This document shows, in pieces, positions 18,687-26,686 of a DNA stretch of 34,409 nt. Below the pieces are notes generated by a model, which searched no databases, was not told the origin of the DNA, and saw nothing but the letters and a program-made list of their open reading frames with translations. The stretch's first letter is position 1, and each line of letters starts with the position of its first letter. Source of the stretch: Nodosilinea nodulosa PCC 7104. Lineage in GTDB: Bacteria > Cyanobacteriota > Cyanobacteriia > Phormidesmidales > Phormidesmidaceae. Location: NCBI RefSeq assembly GCF_000309385.1, contig NZ_JH976538.1, positions 138,381-172,789 on the forward strand, read 5' to 3'. The position numbers and the translations under genes were made by a program.

Positions 18687-21197
18687 ATGGTTCAACCTGC
18701 CCCCTCTCGAAACAGCGGCATTCTCGGGCTTTCACTGTCCCCCGAAGGCGACCCGGCCCTAGAGCCGCCCCAGATGGGGATCAACCTCTCGACGGTGATT
18801 GAAACCCTGGAGCAGGGGCTGGTGGTGTGCGATCGCGACCAGACTATTACCCTGACCAACGCTGCCGCCCGCCGCCTGCTGGGCCTGGGATCTGAAGACC
18901 AGACTGCCGCCAGTCTGACTGGGGCGGTCAGCATTTACGTACCGGGCGATCGCCGCCCGCTGCCCAGCGATCGCCTGCCTCTGTGGCGGGGGCTAGGGGG
19001 CGAAACTCTGGGCGATCTGGAGCTGGCGATCGTGCATCCTGGGGGCGATCGGTACCTGGTACTGGTCAACAGTTATCCCCTGCTCGACAACCGTGGTCAA
19101 CCCCAGGGTGCCGTCATGGGCCTCTACGACATCACCCGGCGCTACCAGACCGAAACCGCTCTGCGGGCCAGCAATCAGGGCCTCCGCACACAGGCCCAGC
19201 AGCGCATGGAAGACTTACAAGCCGTCAATCTTCAGCTCCAGCAGGCCGAGGCCACCCTACGCCTCTTCTATGATCTACCCTTTTTGGGCATGGCCATTAT
19301 TGCTGCCGACGCCCAGACTTGGGTGCGATTCAACGATCGCCTCAGCGACATGCTGGGCTACAGCCGCGACGAAATGCAGCAGATGATCTGGACAGACCTC
19401 ACCCACCCCGATGATCGGTCGCTGGCTCTCGACCAGGTCGCCCGACTCGCTGCCAACACCGTCGATAGCAGCGTGCTTGAAATTCGGTTTTTGCGCAAAG
19501 ATGGATTGATCGTCTATACATCTTTAGAAATTAGGGTCATTCTAAATAATGACGACGCCAGCATCGACTTTTTTGTTACCACCATTAAAGACATCACCGA
19601 GCGAAAGCTGGCCGAAACTGCTCTAATAGAGAGCGAAACCCGCTTTCGCGCCACCTTTGAGCAGGCGGCGGTGGGCATCGCCCACGTCGCCCCCGATGGC
19701 CTGCTGCTGTGGCTCAACCCCGCCCTGGGTGAGATTCTCGGCTACCCCCAGTACGAACTCATCGGAGAATCCTTCCAGGGGACGATTCATCCCGACGACC
19801 GAGCCGACAACCAGCACTACCTCGACGGGATGTTGCAGGGCCAGAGCCAGAGCTACACCTGGCAGCAGCGTTACTTCTGCCAGGATGGGCGCTCAATTTG
19901 GGCTAATCTGACGGTGTCGCTGGTGCGCGACTCGATGCAGCAGCCCAAATATTTCATTGTGGTGCTGCAAGACATCACCCTGGCCAAGCAGGCCGAAATC
20001 ACCCTTCAGCAGTACGCCCACCGACTTCGGGGGCTGCACGATATGGACCGAGCCATTCTCACCAACTTTGAGCCCCAGGATATTGCCCAGTCTGCCCTGC
20101 TGCTGCTAAGCCAACTGCTCAGCTGCTCCCAGGGCATCGTCGCGCTGTTTAATCAAGACATTCGGCTGGGCGAAATTTTGGCCAATACCAGCGGCCCCGT
20201 CCCGACCGCCGCCCCGCTATTTCCCCACCGGTTGGTGCTACCCATAGAGGATTTTGTTTTGGCCCAGAGCGCCCCCTCCACCTCGGTTTTTCGGGTGCAG
20301 AGCCCTGAGCAGATGATCTCGCCCCCGGCCATTTTGCAGCGGTTTACGGCGACCCCAGTACAGTCGGTGATGGCGATTCCCCTGGTGGCCAATGGGGATG
20401 TGATTGGCGAGATTACCCTGACCTCACCGCACCCGGCCCACTTTAGCAACGACCACAAGGAAGTCGCCCAGGAGGTGGCCAACCACCTGGCCATTGCCCT
20501 CCAAAATGCCCGCCTCTTTGAACAGGTTAGACACGATCGCGCCCGCCTGCACGCCCTATCGAGCCAGCTGCTAGAGGCCCAAGAAACCGAGCGCCGCTTT
20601 TTAGCCCACGAGCTGCACGACGAGGTGGGGCAAGCCCTTACCGCCGTCAAGCTCAACCTGCACCGTCTCGATCGCATAGTTGACAACCCGAGGGCCAGCG
20701 AACCCCTGCAAGACTGCCTCTCGATCGTCGATGGGGCGCTTCAGCAAGTGCGTGACCTCTCCCTTGATCTGCGCCCCTCTATGCTTGATGACCTGGGGCT
20801 CGTACCGGCTCTGCGCTGGTACGTCAATCGCCACGCCGATCGCACCGGCCTGCACGAGACCCTAGTGTGCGACCTACACCCCGAGGGACTGCCAGCCTCC
20901 ACCGAAACTGCCTGCTTTCGCATTGTGCAGGAGGCGCTGACCAACATTGCCCGCCACGCCCAGGCCCAAACCGTCATCATCACCCTCGAACAGACCGACC
21001 ACACTCTGCACCTCTCGATTCAAGACGACGGGGTGGGGTTTGATCTCGAGGCCATTGGCCGGGCTAAAACTGAAGGCACCAGTCTAGGTCTACTGGGCAT
21101 GGAGGAACGGAGCCTGCTGATCGGTGGTCAGCTGACGATTACCTCCGCGCCGGGAAAGGGAACCCAGATTCTACTGCGGGTACCGATGCGGGCCTAA
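18687..21197 (+). CDS. PAS/GAF sensor kinase of the HisKA_3 (NarX/LiaS-like) type
   Basis: An 836-residue soluble kinase. Domains: PAS (about 35-150), a coiled coil (150-185), PAS (190-310), PAS (315-435, with GYPQYELIGESF and HPDDR), a divergent GAF (445-630), then HisKA_3 and HATPase. The acceptor is H644 in HELHDEVGQALT, the HisKA_3 signature, unlike the HDFNN and HELRTP kinases around it. The ATPase ends with DDGVGFD and SLGLLGMEER, as expected for this class. Such kinases normally pair with LuxR/NarL-type regulators, but none is present in this window, so its partner must be elsewhere. The upstream gap of about 110 bases follows the broken cyclase gene, and the gene downstream is convergent. 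Confidence 0.92.
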   Translation: MVQPAPSRNSGILGLSLSPEGDPALEPPQMGINLSTVIETLEQGLVVCDRDQTITLTNAAARRLLGLGSEDQTAASLTGAVSIYVPGDRRPLPSDRLPLWRGLGGETLGDLELAIVHPGGDRYLVLVNSYPLLDNRGQPQGAVMGLYDITRRYQTETALRASNQGLRTQAQQRMEDLQAVNLQLQQAEATLRLFYDLPFLGMAIIAADAQTWVRFNDRLSDMLGYSRDEMQQMIWTDLTHPDDRSLALDQVARLAANTVDSSVLEIRFLRKDGLIVYTSLEIRVILNNDDASIDFFVTTIKDITERKLAETALIESETRFRATFEQAAVGIAHVAPDGLLLWLNPALGEILGYPQYELIGESFQGTIHPDDRADNQHYLDGMLQGQSQSYTWQQRYFCQDGRSIWANLTVSLVRDSMQQPKYFIVVLQDITLAKQAEITLQQYAHRLRGLHDMDRAILTNFEPQDIAQSALLLLSQLLSCSQGIVALFNQDIRLGEILANTSGPVPTAAPLFPHRLVLPIEDFVLAQSAPSTSVFRVQSPEQMISPPAILQRFTATPVQSVMAIPLVANGDVIGEITLTSPHPAHFSNDHKEVAQEVANHLAIALQNARLFEQVRHDRARLHALSSQLLEAQETERRFLAHELHDEVGQALTAVKLNLHRLDRIVDNPRASEPLQDCLSIVDGALQQVRDLSLDLRPSMLDDLGLVPALRWYVNRHADRTGLHETLVCDLHPEGLPASTETACFRIVQEALTNIARHAQAQTVIITLEQTDHTLHLSIQDDGVGFDLEAIGRAKTEGTSLGLLGMEERSLLIGGQLTITSAPGKGTQILLRVPMRA

Positions 21198-21253
21198 AGA
21201 GAGGGATCGAACTGAGGGTATGCCCCTGTCTCAGCTTAGATTCAACCCCCTAT

Positions 21254-21976
21254 TCAGCAAGGTCCAAAAAAGCCCTGCCGGTACGTGTTGATAGCAGCAT
21301 CAACATTGTCTAGCCGATCGCCTGTGGGGCGATCGCCGTAGGCTGCCGCCAGATGGTTGGTCACCATCGCCCAGGCTACGGGCTGAGTGTCGCGGGGAAT
21401 GGTACTTAGAGCTTGCGCGTAGGCAGCGATCGCACTCTCTATATTTTCAGCCGGACTGCCGTCGATGCGATCGCGGTAGGCCGTCGCTAGCCCAGTCATG
21501 GTGACGGGCCAGGTAAGGGGGGATCGTGCCGCCATCGCCTGCTTGTAGAGTTTAATCGCCTGCTCTAGATTGTCGGCAGGGTCGCCCATTAGGCGGTGGC
21601 GGTAGGCGGTGGCGAGGTTGTTGAGGGTGGTGGCCCAGTCAATGGAGTTGGTCGACAGCTCACTCAGCACCCAGTTATAGGTGGCGATCGCCAGATCAAT
21701 CTGGGCGGCTCGGTTGCCCAGTGGGCCCTGCTGGATAGTGTTGGCAAAGGTGGCCATCACCCGCAGGGCCACCGGTCGAGTGGTGGGCTCGGCATAGGCC
21801 GCCAGCCAGTGCGAGGCCGCCAGGGGCAGTGCCGCCGCCAGGGCCTGGGGTTGAGCGGCGGTCGGGTGTGCCAACAGCCATTGGTATACCGGTGCGGCAT
21901 CGCCCTCATGTTGGGCCGTGAGCTGCCACAAAACGATCAGACATTCGGCGTGGTGCTGGCGAGAGGCAATTGTCAT
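21254..21976 (-). CDS. Tetratricopeptide-repeat protein, hypothetical
   Basis: A protein of about 240 residues from the ATG at 21974-21976, chosen because AGGA lies six bases upstream; the frame stays open to 22036. The first third is alanine-rich and helical. After it come three to four TPR-like units of about 42 residues with the cyanobacterial pattern WATTLNNLATAYRHR, GDPADNLEQAIKLYKQA, GLATAYRDR, AENIESAIAAYAQAL and LAAAYGDRPTGDR. These repeats make a protein-binding solenoid. In cyanobacteria they often precede a CHAT protease domain, but here the protein stops after the last repeat with a short tail (RQGFFGPC), so no enzyme domain is present. It is transcribed convergently with the kinase ending at 21197. 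Its function is unknown; scaffolding is a guess. Confidence 0.75.
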   Translation of the reverse strand: MTIASRQHHAECLIVLWQLTAQHEGDAAPVYQWLLAHPTAAQPQALAAALPLAASHWLAAYAEPTTRPVALRVMATFANTIQQGPLGNRAAQIDLAIATYNWVLSELSTNSIDWATTLNNLATAYRHRLMGDPADNLEQAIKLYKQAMAARSPLTWPVTMTGLATAYRDRIDGSPAENIESAIAAYAQALSTIPRDTQPVAWAMVTNHLAAAYGDRPTGDRLDNVDAAINTYRQGFFGPC

Positions 21977-22036
21977 GGGGAATCCTGACCTTTTGATGCA
22001 GCTACCTTCAGCGGAGAACAATAGGTTTCCCCACAC

Positions 22037-22330
22037 CAGTGGCCAGATTCTAAACTGGTCGGCCCTTGGGACGATCGGGGTGGGCTATTAGAATTGCTCT
22101 CTCAGTGAGTTCGGCTCCCAAGTCAATACCCAACGGCTCTAAGGCTACCTCAGCCCAAGGGTTTTGGCGTATCAGGATATTTCGGAGGAGATCTCAGGTA
22201 TCTCCTGATACGACATCCGATGGCTTGCCCGTAGGTTAAAGAAAGGGAGAAGCAATCTCCCCCAGGCTGTGCGGTTATGTCCTAGCAGCGACCCTATCTA
22301 AGTTCCCCATCTCTATCGGCAGTTCAAGCC
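22037..22330. other. Divergent intergenic region with inverted repeats
   Basis: About 290 bases lie between the TPR gene (minus) and the CBS kinase (plus), so both promoters should be here. A perfect 10-bp inverted repeat, CGTATCAGGA at 22168-22177 and TCCTGATACG at 22203-22212, encloses a 25-base loop that holds GAGATCTC. A second small hairpin (GGGAGA/TCTCCC, 22245-22261) follows. No T-tract is present, so a terminator is unlikely. Operator or mRNA leader structure is possible, and no specific regulator is suggested by sequence. Confidence 0.45.
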
Positions 22331-25300
22331 ATGCCCAACCTTCAAACCGCAAATTTTGGCCAAAGTCACCGGCCCGAAGCCCTATGGTCGCTCGGCACTA
22401 CTCCGGTGACGGTGCCTCAAACTGCCACCCTGCAAGAGGTGATTAATGCTCTAGGCGAGGACTCGCTTCAGGGGCACAGTTGCATATTGGTGGTGCAGGG
22501 GCATCGGCTGGTGGGACTCGTCACCGATCGCGATGTCATTCGCATGGTGGTCAACGGCGTCGACCTCGCCACCCCGGTGCACCAGCTTATGGCCAACTCG
22601 CTAACGGTGCTGCCGGTCGACGAAACCCACAGCGCCCTCAATATATTAGACCTCATGCGCCAGCGGCAGATTCACCATGTGCCCCTGGTCGATGCCGATC
22701 AGCGCCCAGTGCGGTTAGTCACCATCGGCTCACTGCAGCAGACGCTTCAGCCGCCCCACGTACTCAAGCTTCAGCGGGCGCAGTCGCGCATGACCACTAA
22801 TCTGGCGACCGCCCACCCCACCGATTCGGCCCTGGCTGCCGCCACGCTGCTGGCCGAATACCAGGTCAACTGCGTGGCGGTGGTTGACCCCACCGCCGCT
22901 GGGGTGCTGCTCGGTCTGGTGCTACGGCAGGATGTGCTGCGCTTTCAGGCCCGGCAGCTCGATCTGGCCCAGCTGCCGGTACGGGCGATTATGCGCGATC
23001 CGCAGCTCTGTCTTCAACCCAACGATTCGCTGTGGCTGGCCTACACAGAAATGAGCCAGCACCGCCTGCCTTGCCTGGTGGTGGGTACCCCTGAGCAGCA
23101 GCCCATTGGGGTGATCAGCCAGTCAGACCTGCTCTACAGCCTCGATTTGCGCGAGCTGCAAGCCTCCTTTAGCCATCTGTGGCAAACCTTTAAGCAGTCT
23201 GACAGCGAACAGGTGGAGATCTGGAAAAGCCACAGCTCTGAGCTAGAACGCCTAGTGCAGGGGCGCACCGAGCTGCTCGAAGAACAGGCTAAGTGCGATC
23301 GCCTGCTTACTACCCTCACCCAGCGCATCCACGAATCCCTCGAAGTGCAGGATATTCTCTCCACCACGGTGGGGGAAGTACGGCAGCTGCTGGGGGCCGA
23401 TCGCGCCCTGATCTATCGGTTTGACACTGCTGCCAGTGGCACTGTGGCTGTAGAAGCGGTGGTGCCACCCTGGAAGTCGCTGCTGGGTCACACCATTGAA
23501 GATACCTGCTTTGAGCAGCACTGGGCTGAAGCCTACCGCTACGGTCGCTTTCAGGCGGTGGAAGATATTCAACGGGCAGGCCTCACCCCCTGCCACGTTG
23601 ATATGCTTGAAGCACTGCAAATTAGGGCCAATCTGGTGGTGCCCATTGTCTGTAACCATCAGCTCTGGGGACTCTTGGTCATCAACCAGTGCGGCGAGGC
23701 TCGCCGCTGGCGCGACTGGGAAACTCGCCTGGTAGAGCAGCTGGCGCGATCGGTGGCCATTGCCGTGCGTCAGTCAGAGCTGTACCAAAAACTTCAGGAG
23801 GACCTCGAAGCCCGTAAGCGGTACGAAGTTCACCTGCAACAGCTCAACGATCAGCTGGAGCAGCGGGTGGAAGAACGCACCGCATCTTGGCGTCAGGTCA
23901 CCAAAAAGCTACGTCAAGAAGTCGACCAACGCCGCCAGGCTGAGCAAACCCTGGCCAAAACCAATCAGCAGCTTCAGGCCGTGCTCAACGCGGTACCCGC
24001 TATGGTGTCATGGGTGGGCAAAGACGGGCGCTACCTGGGCTGCAACCACCGTCTGGCCGATTCCTTTGACCTCCTGCCCGCTGACTTCATTGGTCAGCAC
24101 GTGGGCTTTTTGGGTCAGGCATCGCCCTTTTGCCAGTTTGCTCAAGATTTCTTAGGCAGCGAGGCCAACCTGATCACCCAAGAGCTGCAATTTTCGGCGA
24201 ATGGGGAGGCGAGTCACTGGCTGCTCGTAGCCCAAAAGTACGACCAGGGAAGCGCGGCGGTGTTTGTCGGGCTGGATATTAGCGATCGCGAACAGGCCAA
24301 AGCCGCCCTGCAAACCAGCGAAATTAAGTTTCGCAGCCTGGTCGAGCAAACCAATGACTGGGTGTGGGAAATCGATCGCCAGTTTGCCTTTAGCTACATC
24401 AATCCCCGCGCCACTGAAATTCTCGACTGCCCTGCCGAAGCAATTCTCAGCCACCGGTTCACCGACTTTATGGCCGACGATGAGGCGGTGCGGTTTAACA
24501 CCATCTTGACCCTGCTAGTGGGTCAACGCCAGCCCTTCACCCAGCTTGAGGCCACCTGCCTGCGCCCCAGCGGTGAGACCGTCACCCTCGACATCAGTGG
24601 TTCCCCTATCTTTACCCCCGATGGGGAGTTCGAGGGCTACCGGGGTATCACCCGCGACATCACCGAGCGCAAGCAGGTCGAAGTCAACATTCGCAAAGCC
24701 CTCACTCGCGAGAAAGAGTTGGGCGACCTCAAGACCCGCTTCATCTCGATGGCCTCCCACGAGTTCCGCACTCCGCTGACAACCATTTTGGCTTCAGCCG
24801 AAACCCTGGAGCGCTACGGCCAAAAGTTTCCCCCTGAAAAGCAGCAGGTGGTGCTCAAGCGTATTCAAACCTCGGTGCATCATATGATTGGCCTGCTCAA
24901 TGACGTGCTCACCGTGGGCAAAGCCGAAGCGGGCAAGCTCGACTGCACCGTGGCCCCCATTGATCTGCAACAGTTTTGCCTCGACCTAGTCGAGGAGGTG
25001 CAGTTTGCCCAAATCAGCACCGCCAGTTCCATCGAATTCATCGCCACAGGCGATCGCTTCCAGGTGCTGGCCGACGAAAAGCTGCTGCGGCACATGCTCC
25101 TCAACCTGCTCTCCAACGCGGTGAAATATTCCCCCGAGCACACCCCGGTCACCTTCACCCTCAACTGTGGGGCTGACCAGACCGTGCTGCAGGTGAGCGA
25201 TCGCGGCATTGGCATTCCCCCCGCCGACCAGGAGCAGCTCTTCGGAGCCTTTCACCGGGCCGACAACGTGGGGAATATCTCCGGCACTGGCCTGGGCTTG

Positions 25301-25423
25301 GTGATTGCCAAGCGGGCCGCCGAAGCCCATCAGGGGCGGATCTCGTTTGTCAGTGACGTGGGTATAGGCACTACCTTTACCGTTGTATTACCTCTTGTAC
25401 TATGGAGCGACCATCATGGCTAA
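22331..25423 (+). CDS. CBS4-cyanobacteriochrome-PAS2 histidine kinase (predicted photoreceptor)
   Basis: A 1030-residue soluble kinase. Residues 20-280 hold four CBS motifs in two pairs (LVGLVTDRDVIR, QIHHVPLVD, VNCVAVVD, PIGVISQSDLL), which usually bind adenine nucleotides. A coiled coil leads to a GAF domain (about 324-500) with a D391-T-C393-F394 motif and C421-H422. These match the DXCF second cysteine and the canonical bilin cysteine of cyanobacteriochromes, 28 residues apart; from memory the two cysteines of TePixJ have the same spacing. Two PAS domains (553-655, 664-783) lead to H810 in ASHEFRTPLTT and an ATPase with LLSNAVKYS, DRGIGIP and GTGLGLVI. A blue/green or similar photoreceptor with energy-state input is inferred. 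It overlaps the next gene by eight bases. Confidence 0.9.
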   Translation: MPNLQTANFGQSHRPEALWSLGTTPVTVPQTATLQEVINALGEDSLQGHSCILVVQGHRLVGLVTDRDVIRMVVNGVDLATPVHQLMANSLTVLPVDETHSALNILDLMRQRQIHHVPLVDADQRPVRLVTIGSLQQTLQPPHVLKLQRAQSRMTTNLATAHPTDSALAAATLLAEYQVNCVAVVDPTAAGVLLGLVLRQDVLRFQARQLDLAQLPVRAIMRDPQLCLQPNDSLWLAYTEMSQHRLPCLVVGTPEQQPIGVISQSDLLYSLDLRELQASFSHLWQTFKQSDSEQVEIWKSHSSELERLVQGRTELLEEQAKCDRLLTTLTQRIHESLEVQDILSTTVGEVRQLLGADRALIYRFDTAASGTVAVEAVVPPWKSLLGHTIEDTCFEQHWAEAYRYGRFQAVEDIQRAGLTPCHVDMLEALQIRANLVVPIVCNHQLWGLLVINQCGEARRWRDWETRLVEQLARSVAIAVRQSELYQKLQEDLEARKRYEVHLQQLNDQLEQRVEERTASWRQVTKKLRQEVDQRRQAEQTLAKTNQQLQAVLNAVPAMVSWVGKDGRYLGCNHRLADSFDLLPADFIGQHVGFLGQASPFCQFAQDFLGSEANLITQELQFSANGEASHWLLVAQKYDQGSAAVFVGLDISDREQAKAALQTSEIKFRSLVEQTNDWVWEIDRQFAFSYINPRATEILDCPAEAILSHRFTDFMADDEAVRFNTILTLLVGQRQPFTQLEATCLRPSGETVTLDISGSPIFTPDGEFEGYRGITRDITERKQVEVNIRKALTREKELGDLKTRFISMASHEFRTPLTTILASAETLERYGQKFPPEKQQVVLKRIQTSVHHMIGLLNDVLTVGKAEAGKLDCTVAPIDLQQFCLDLVEEVQFAQISTASSIEFIATGDRFQVLADEKLLRHMLLNLLSNAVKYSPEHTPVTFTLNCGADQTVLQVSDRGIGIPPADQEQLFGAFHRADNVGNISGTGLGLVIAKRAAEAHQGRISFVSDVGIGTTFTVVLPLVLWSDHHG

Positions 25424-26501
25424 GATTCTGGTAATCGAAGACGAAGTTGGGGTACGCGATAGCATCGTTGATATTCTCAACGCCGAAGACTTTATTGTTG
25501 ACAGCGCCGCCAATGGCGAAGAGGGCATGCGCCAAATTCACGAGTTCAAGCCCGATATGGTGATCTGCGACGTGATGATGCCCGTGCTCGACGGCTTCGG
25601 CGTGCTGCAGCAGATCCGCCAAGATCCTGGCTTGGCTACCCTACCCTTTGTGTTTCTCACCGCCAAGGCCGAACGGGTTGACTTTCGCAGCGGGATGGAT
25701 CTGGGAGCCGATGACTATCTCACCAAACCCTTCACCCACCATGACCTACTGCGAATGATTCATACCCGTCTGGGAGCCCAGAGCGCTATGGAGCAAAAAA
25801 CTCAGCAGCACCTCAGCGCCCTGCGCAGCAGTATCAACATTGCTCTGCCACGAGAGCTAGGTGCCCCTATGCGAGAAGTGCTCAAGCTATCCACCACTCT
25901 CATCGACAAGGCCGAAACTCTCCACCCCGAAGAGGTGGCCACCCTGGCCAAGGCGATTCAGCGCAACGCCCAGCGTACCGCCCGGCTCACCCAAAACGTG
26001 ATGCTGTTTGCCAAACTTGAGCGGCTTAGCCCCGCGCAAATCTCCGCGGAAGCCCTCCAGCACCAGCACACCGATCGCGCCGACCAGGTGATTACCGAGA
26101 TGGCCCAGACCATGGCTGTCGACTATCTGCGCGAGGACGACCTGGAGATCTCCCTAGAGCACCTGGAAGTGCCCATGTCCGAGGCGCAGCTGCGCAAGGT
26201 CTGCGAAGAGCTGCTCGACAACGCCTTTAAGTTTTCTGCCGTGGGCACCCCGATTAAGGTATTTGGGTCACGTGGCGACGGTAAGGTCACGTTCTATGTG
26301 ATCGACTATGGCCAGGGCATGACCTCTGACCAGATCGCCCACGTGGGAGCCTACCTCCAATTTGAACCCGAGTCAGAAGCTACGGGCACTGGCCTGGGTC
26401 TCACCATTGCCAAACGCCTAGTCGAGCTGCACCGGGGTGAAGTGCTCATTGAGAGCATTCCTGGGCAGCAGACCATTGTGCGGGTGGCACTGCCAGACTA
26501 G
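25416..26501 (+). CDS. Receiver fused to a degenerate DHp/HATPase kinase core
   Basis: A 361-residue protein from the ATG at 25416, preceded by GGAG; the frame is open for 11 more codons upstream, but the receiver begins exactly at MAKILVIEDE. The receiver (1-125) is complete: E8/D9, acceptor D52 (ICDVMMPVLDG), T in LTAKAE and K in TKPF. The following helical domain aligns with the class that reads LPHELRTPL, but here it reads LPRELGAPM, putting R146 at the phospho-histidine position. The ATPase keeps its N-box (ELLDNAFKFS), DYGQGM and GTGLGLTI. It may therefore bind ATP and receive phosphate but not autophosphorylate on histidine. It overlaps the CBS/cyanobacteriochrome kinase by eight bases and is its likely partner. 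Confidence 0.9.
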   Translation: MAKILVIEDEVGVRDSIVDILNAEDFIVDSAANGEEGMRQIHEFKPDMVICDVMMPVLDGFGVLQQIRQDPGLATLPFVFLTAKAERVDFRSGMDLGADDYLTKPFTHHDLLRMIHTRLGAQSAMEQKTQQHLSALRSSINIALPRELGAPMREVLKLSTTLIDKAETLHPEEVATLAKAIQRNAQRTARLTQNVMLFAKLERLSPAQISAEALQHQHTDRADQVITEMAQTMAVDYLREDDLEISLEHLEVPMSEAQLRKVCEELLDNAFKFSAVGTPIKVFGSRGDGKVTFYVIDYGQGMTSDQIAHVGAYLQFEPESEATGTGLGLTIAKRLVELHRGEVLIESIPGQQTIVRVALPD

Positions 26502-26505
26502 CCCC

Positions 26506-26651
26506 TTGGCTAGGGTTCACCAGCTTCAGCCCCCTGCATCTTTTCATCGCTGAAGCCTTCCGTTACATCCCGTTAATTACCTGGTCTTTTGGCTAGGGTC
26601 TATCAGCTTCAGCTCTTGCATCTTTTCATCGCTGAAGCCTTCCGTTACATC
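26506..26651. repeat. Two near-identical 64-bp direct repeats, each with a hairpin
   Basis: The segments 26506-26569 and 26589-26651 both begin TTGGCTAGGGT, share CTTTTCATCGCTGAAGCC and end CGTTACATC, with only a few differences. Inside each, GCTTCAGC and GCTGAAGC (26523-26530 with 26549-26556 in the first) can pair around an 18-base loop. They fill the gap between the receiver/HATPase gene and the pentapeptide-repeat gene. There is no T-run, so they are not ordinary terminators; a paired operator, a leader structure or a small repetitive element are all possible. Confidence 0.75.
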
Positions 26652-26670
26652 ATCAGGGCCTATCACATAA

Positions 26671-26678
26671 AGGGGAGG
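26671..26678 (+). promoter_or_regulatory. Shine-Dalgarno site deciding the pentapeptide gene start
   Basis: AGGGGAGG ends eight bases before the ATG at 26687. An in-frame GTG at 26678 overlaps this site and so is a poor start. Confidence 0.7.
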
Positions 26679-26686
26679 TGCGTCTC

